DNA from: Isoetes taiwanensis
Lineage: Eukaryota > Streptophyta > Lycopodiopsida > Isoetales > Isoetaceae
Length of the DNA stretch: 64,000 bases
NCBI GenBank assembly: GCA_021234155.1
Contig: JAJEKV010000046.1
Coordinates: 390,280 to 454,279, forward strand
Direction: 5' to 3'
Within the stretch, counting starts at the first letter, position 1; each line of letters starts with the position of its first letter. The notes below the pieces were generated by a model that made no database searches, had not been told where the DNA came from, and worked only from the letters and a program-made list of their open reading frames with translations. The translations under genes and the position numbers were made by a program. Shown here one piece after another: positions 59,583-64,000 of this stretch.

Positions 59583-59984
59583 TCAGATTCGACCAGGATC
59601 TTGCACAATGTCATCAGGTAGAGGGAGGGTGTTGATGCCAGAAGGCGGACCCTTAAAACCTTCCGGAAGCAGTTCGCGCCAAAGGTCCTCTCCTGAAGGC
59701 CCCTGGCCACGGACGGGCAACTCTCCCTCTCCAAAACTGTGAAATGACTCTGCCAATGGACTCAAAACATCGATATTACCTTGGTGACCAAGTTTCGTGG
59801 GCAGAAGACCACCCCTTCTCCAAGAAGCGCCAAAGCAGCTCATGTCCAACACGTTCATAGTCATTTGGCCTAAGAAGTGGCTGCGGAATACTGCCACGTA
59901 GAGGGTTCGTGTTTTTTTCGTTGCCAAAAGTGATCGTGTAACTTGGTCCCTAAGGTAATTTTGCCATTGCGGAGGAGATGGCAA
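59583..59984 (-). CDS. unidentified 133-codon ORF conserved in all three S copies
   Basis: Intact in this copy, from NVLDMSCFGASWRRGGLLPT to INTLPLPDDIVQDPGRI. The left arm (to 58855) and the third unit (61240-61521) keep the same reading frame with mostly conservative changes but each has one nonsense codon (Gln to TAG, Trp to TAG). Frame conservation across three copies suggests the ancestor was coding. I recognise no domain. Trp, Gly and Pro content is typical of a globular protein. The true start is unknown; the residues before NVLDM are not conserved. Confidence 0.4.
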   Translation of the reverse strand: MPSPPQWQNYLRDQVTRSLLATKKTRTLYVAVFRSHFLGQMTMNVLDMSCFGASWRRGGLLPTKLGHQGNIDVLSPLAESFHSFGEGELPVRGQGPSGEDLWRELLPEGFKGPPSGINTLPLPDDIVQDPGRI

Positions 59985-60033
59985 AGTTGAATCTCCATTT
60001 CGGAGCCGTTGTACTGCCCGAACGACTAAACAC

Positions 60034-60309
60034 TTGGGTTTCTACACGGTCGACCGCAGGACACTTCGTGGTTTGATAAGTTCTCCCAGATCGATCTTGG
60101 ATTTTCTTGAATCTACTCGAAGCAGATTACTTGAATGGCAGATTCAACAGTTGGATATGGAAACTGAGCTTCGGGAGGGGCGGGGCATTGGCATTTGCCC
60201 TCCCGGGAGCACTGGCAGGAAAGGCTGCCTTAGCAACATTTCTGAGGCCTGTCTCTTGGGGTCCGGCCTCTCCCCTTTGGTGAGGAAGCCGCGCAAACTT
60301 TTAGCCTAG
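60034..60309 (+). CDS. unidentified 91-codon ORF in the right arm
   Basis: Opposite strand and adjacent to the previous ORF. It reads SILDFLESTRSRLLEWQIQQ and ends GLSPLVRKPRKLLA-stop. The left arm encodes similar peptides in shifted frames, so conservation is partial. A 5' or second exon of the same lost gene, or chance, are the options. Confidence 0.2.
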   Translation: MGFYTVDRRTLRGLISSPRSILDFLESTRSRLLEWQIQQLDMETELREGRGIGICPPGSTGRKGCLSNISEACLLGSGLSPLVRKPRKLLA

Positions 60310-60545
60310 TTCGATTTAGGGAAGGGTGTCAGCGCAAGATCCCTTTATTCTATCCCTTGCCAAACTCCTCTACCAAAAATTCCAAAGGTTATCGTATTTC
60401 TTGCATAAAGTCCTAGTCACCACCATCTAGCCATGTCACCCAAAATTTGCCAACATCACCCATTGAAAACACCACAGATGGACATCTTTTAATTTTTGGC
60501 CTAGTCAAAACTTGGCTTTGCTTACTTGGCATGCCATGTCACCAC

Positions 60546-61222
60546 TTGGAGTGCCTAGGTAGCATGTGTGAGACTAGGTGGCATGCTTGAGCCACCTTGG
60601 CATGTTGGAGCCTAGGTGGCATTTGGAGCCCGCATGGCATGTTGGAGCCACCTTGGCATATTTGAGTCTAGGTGGCATGTTAGAGCATAGGTGGCATGTT
60701 TGAGCCACTTTGACATGTTGGAGCCCATGTGGCATATTGGAGTCCACGTGGCATGTTTGAGCCACCTTGGCATATTGGAGACTAGGTGGTACATTGGAGC
60801 CCACATGGCATGCTTGAACCACCTTGTCATGTTGGAGCCTAGGTGGCATGTTTGAGCCACCTTGGCATGCTTGAGCCACCTTGGCATGTTGGAGCCTAGG
60901 TGGCATGTTGGAGCCTAGATGGCATGTTTGGAGCCCACGTGGCATGTTTGAGCCACCTTGGCATGTTTGAGCCACCTTGGCATGTTTGAGCCTAGGTGGC
61001 ATGTTGGTGCCTAGGTGGCATGCTTGAGCCACCTTGGCATGTTGGTGCCTAGGTGGCATGTTTGAGCCACCTTGGCATGTTGGAGCCTAGGTGGCATGTT
61101 GGAGGCATGTTTGAGCCACCTTGGCATGTTTGAGCCGACTGGCATGTTTGAGCCACCTTGGCATGTTGGAGCCTAGGTGGCATGTTGGGAGCCCACGTGG
61201 CATGTTTGTTCCACCTTGGCGT
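60546..61222 (-). repeat. array B of the 19-bp repeat (inverted relative to A)
   Basis: About 35 units read as TTNGAGCC-NNNNNN-GGCATG, the reverse complement of array A. Same three core types. Units vary by point changes and occasional loss of half units. Confidence 0.92.
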
Positions 61223-61229
61223 GTTGGAC

Positions 61230-62056
61230 CCTAGGTCAATTGACTACGAACGTGTTGGACATGAGCTACTTTGGCGCTTCTTGGAGAAGGGGTGGTCTTC
61301 TGCCCACGAAACTTGGTCTCCAAGATAATGTCGACGTTTTGAGTCCATTGGCAGAGTCAATTCACAGTTTCGGAGTGGGAGATTTGCCCGTCCGTGGCCA
61401 GGGGCCTTCGAGAAAGGACCTTTAGGGCGAACTACTTCCGGAAGGTTTTAAGGGTCCGTCTCCTAGTGCCAACACGCTCCATCTACGTGATGATATTGTG
61501 CAAGATTCTGGTCGAATCTGACTAGGATATGACCTCCGAAATATAAACCCTGTGTGTTGCTAGGTTATTGAAGGGTTTACATTATGGAGGTCGAGTTTTA
61601 GTCGGCTGCACTTAGGAAATGGTCAAGAAGCTGCACTTGAAAACACGAAGCAATAGGAACTGACGGAATGGGTTTTGGATTTATCCTCCTCCCAGTGTAG
61701 CAATTAGAAGTCAAAAGCGCCTTTTGCAGTAGCAAAATTGTTTGGGATCATTCGGGATGGCCAATAGATCTAAACCCTGTTATTTCAGTTGCCATGGCTC
61801 TGTATGCATGTTTAGAAAATGTGCACCTAGTTATCTAAGCAAACGAGTTTCTTGCATAAAGTTTCTTTATGTGCACCTAGTTTCTTGCATAATGTGCACC
61901 TAGTTTCTTGCATAAAGTCCTAGTCATCATATTCATCTAGCCATGTTACCCAAAATTTACCAACATCACCCAATGAAAAGACCAAAGATGGACATCTTTT
62001 CATTTTTGGCCTAGTCAAAACTTGACCTTGCTTACTTGGCATGCCATGTCACCACT
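61230..62056 (+). repeat. third S unit, internally deleted
   Basis: 61230-61850 matches the left arm 58565-59180 in direct orientation. It then switches, via a short TTTCTTGCATAAAGT triplication (about 61850-61920), to the outer part of the inverted arm (61905-62056, like 60395-60560). The hairpin is thus collapsed to its tip and its base, with the middle of one arm missing. Confidence 0.75.
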
Positions 62057-63545
62057 TGGAGTGCCCAAGTGGCCTAGGTGGCATATTGGTGCTTAGGTGG
62101 CATGCACCTTGGCATGTTGGAGCCTAGGTGGCATGTTGGAGTCTAGGTGGCATATTGGTGCCTAGGTGGCATGCCTGAGCCACCTTGGCATGTTTGAGCC
62201 ACCTTGGCACCTAGGTGGCATGTTTGAGCCACCTTGGCATGTTGGAGCCTAGGTGGCATGTTTGAGCCTAGGTGGCATGTTTGAGCCACCTTGGCATGTC
62301 GGAGCCTAGGTGGCATGTTTGAGCCCACCTTGGCATGTTTGAGCCACCTGGCATGTTTGAGCCTAGGTGGCATGTTGGAGCCTAGGCGGCATGTTTGAGC
62401 CACCTTGGCATGTTTGAGCCTAGGTGGCATGTTGGATCCACCTTGGCATGTTGGAGCCACCTTGGCATGTTTGAGCCTAGGTGGCATGTTTGAGCCACCT
62501 TGGCATGTTGGAGCCCACATGGCATGTTGGAGCCTGTGTGGCATGTTTGAGCTATCTTGGCTTGTTTGCGCCACCTTGGCATGTTTGAGCCAAGGTGGCA
62601 TGTTGGAGTCTAGGTGGCATTTTTGAGCCACCTTGGCATGTTGGAGCCTACGTGGCATGTTGTGAGCCACCTTAGCATGTTTGAGCCTAGGTGGCATGTT
62701 GGAGCCTAGGCATGTTAGAGCCACGACGACATGTTGGAGGCTAGGTGGCATGTTTGAGCCACCTTGTCATGTTTGAACCTAGGTGGCATGTTGGAGCCTA
62801 GGTGGCATGTTATTGGAGCCTAGGTGGCATGTTGGAGCCCACGTGTCATGTTTGAGCCACCTTGGCAAGTTGGAGCATAGGTGGCATGTTGGAGCCCGCG
62901 TGGCATGTTTGAGCATGTTGGAGCCAACTTGGCATGTTTGAGCCTAGGTGGCATGTTAGAGCCACCTTGGCATGTTGGAGCCCACGTGGCATGTTTGAGA
63001 CACCTTGGCATGTTGGAGCCTAGATGGTATGTTGGAGCCTAGGTGGCATGTTGGAGCCCACGGCATGTTTGAGCCACCTTATGTTGGAGCCTAGGTGGTA
63101 TGTTGAAGCCCATGTGGCATGTTTGAGCCACCTTGTCATGTTGGAGCCTAGGTGGCATGTTTGAGCCACCTTGGCATGTTGGAGCCCACGTGGCATGTTT
63201 GAGGCACCTTGGCATGTTTGAGCCTAGGTGGCATGTTAGGAGCCACTGCGGTGGCATGTTGGAGCCTAGGTGGCATGTTTGAGCCAACTTGGCATATTTA
63301 AGCCTAGGTGGCATGTTGTGAGCCACCTTGGCATGTTGGAGCCTAGGTGGCATGGTGGAGCCCACGTGGCATGTTTTCGCCGCCTTGGCATATTGGAGCC
63401 TGCATGGCATGTTAGAGCCCGCGTGGCATGTTGGAGCCACCTTGGTGGCATGTTTGAGCCACCTTGTGTATGTTTGAGCCACCTTGGTGGCATGTTTGAG
63501 CCACCTTGGCATGTTTGAGCCTAGGTGGCATGTTTGAGCCAAGTG
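62057..63545 (-). repeat. array C of the 19-bp repeat
   Basis: The longest array, about 75 units, in the same inverted orientation as array B. Ends at GAGCCAAGTGGACAG. A 202-codon and a 174-codon frame cross it but are repeat artefacts. Confidence 0.92.

Positions 63546-64000
<455 letters not shown>

Larger units (their letters stand above)
59230..60545 (-). repeat. foldback segment S, right arm (inverted)
   Basis: Inverted copy of the left arm. Alignment by eye is continuous from the centre to the array border, with scattered substitutions and small indels. Confidence 0.8.
56851..63545. mobile_element. composite foldback structure with minisatellite arms
   Basis: Order: array A (56851-57880, forward), segment S (57881-59209, forward), 20-nt spacer (59210-59229), segment S inverted (59230-60545), array B (60546-61222, inverted orientation), a partial S (61230-61850 forward) joined directly to the outer end of inverted S (61858-62056), then array C (62057-63545, inverted). 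The centre is exact: GTTATCCAAGAAAACGACCA on the left matches TGGTCGTTTTCTTGGATAAC on the right. Foldback-type DNA transposons have long inverted termini built of tandem repeats, and this fits that description. No transposase, no terminal duplication and no known family were found. The S copies are diverged by a few percent, so the inversion is not brand new. Confidence 0.65.

Noticed and set aside
62143-62751. 202-codon frame and other long frames across the 19-bp arrays (also 60574-61059, 63039-63563)
   Set aside because: They have an exact 19-residue period dictated by the repeat, run in several frames and on both strands of the arrays, and have no unique sequence. They are repeat artefacts, not genes.
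56851-63545. CRISPR-like array
   Set aside because: Repeats are contiguous without unique spacers, in a eukaryotic context with no cas genes; this is a minisatellite.

Overview
The window is eukaryotic nuclear DNA, most likely from a large repeat-rich land-plant genome. It has AT-rich intergenic sequence, short GT-AG introns of about 70-150 nt, plant-type Helitrons with A|T insertion sites and CTAG 3' ends, an L1-like LINE, and decayed plant-style gene fragments (zinc alcohol dehydrogenase, FAD monooxygenase, TM9SF-like). I cannot name the species. The transposase-like families look like those I associate with seed-free plants, but that is a weak inference. There are no operons, rRNA genes or convincing intact tRNA genes, and no gene can be called fully intact.

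Layout. 1-27 kb is mostly unassigned AT-rich DNA. It carries small tandem repeats, one candidate promoter plus first exon (4.4-4.6 kb), a broken FAD-monooxygenase fragment (8.97-9.31 kb), a transposon-protein remnant (13.1-13.85 kb), a W-box-rich tandem repeat (16.06-16.43 kb), a multi-exon zinc-ADH pseudogene (17.0-17.6 kb), a TM9SF-like scrap (24.3 kb, minus) and a coiled-coil gene (25.6-27.0 kb, minus). 27.03-56.55 kb holds three copies of one ~3.7 kb non-autonomous Helitron family, all on the minus strand. Copy 1 lies 5' of a coiled-coil exon. Copy 2 splits an array of TTAATAGGG-like repeats. Copy 3 is itself split by a ~3.2 kb LINE. Between copies 1 and 2 is an intron-containing C48 (Ulp1-like) cysteine peptidase gene (31.1-34.7 kb, plus). 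Between copies 2 and 3 are a small ORF, a decayed DDE-type transposase-like gene (39.9-43.4 kb, minus) and ~6 kb of strongly A-rich, internally duplicated non-coding DNA. 56.85-63.55 kb is a composite foldback structure: two ~1.3 kb segments in inverted orientation around a ~20 bp spacer, bounded by arrays of a 19-bp repeat, plus a third, internally deleted unit and a further array. The window ends in a (CT)n(CA)n microsatellite.

The most striking observations are the Helitron family with exact termini, the foldback with minisatellite arms, and a quality signal: the three Helitron copies are almost identical except at CAG/CTG (CHG) sites, where they differ by small substitutions and indels. 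This suggests methylation-linked consensus error, or a CHG-targeted mutational process. Some frameshifts that make genes here look broken may therefore be artefacts.
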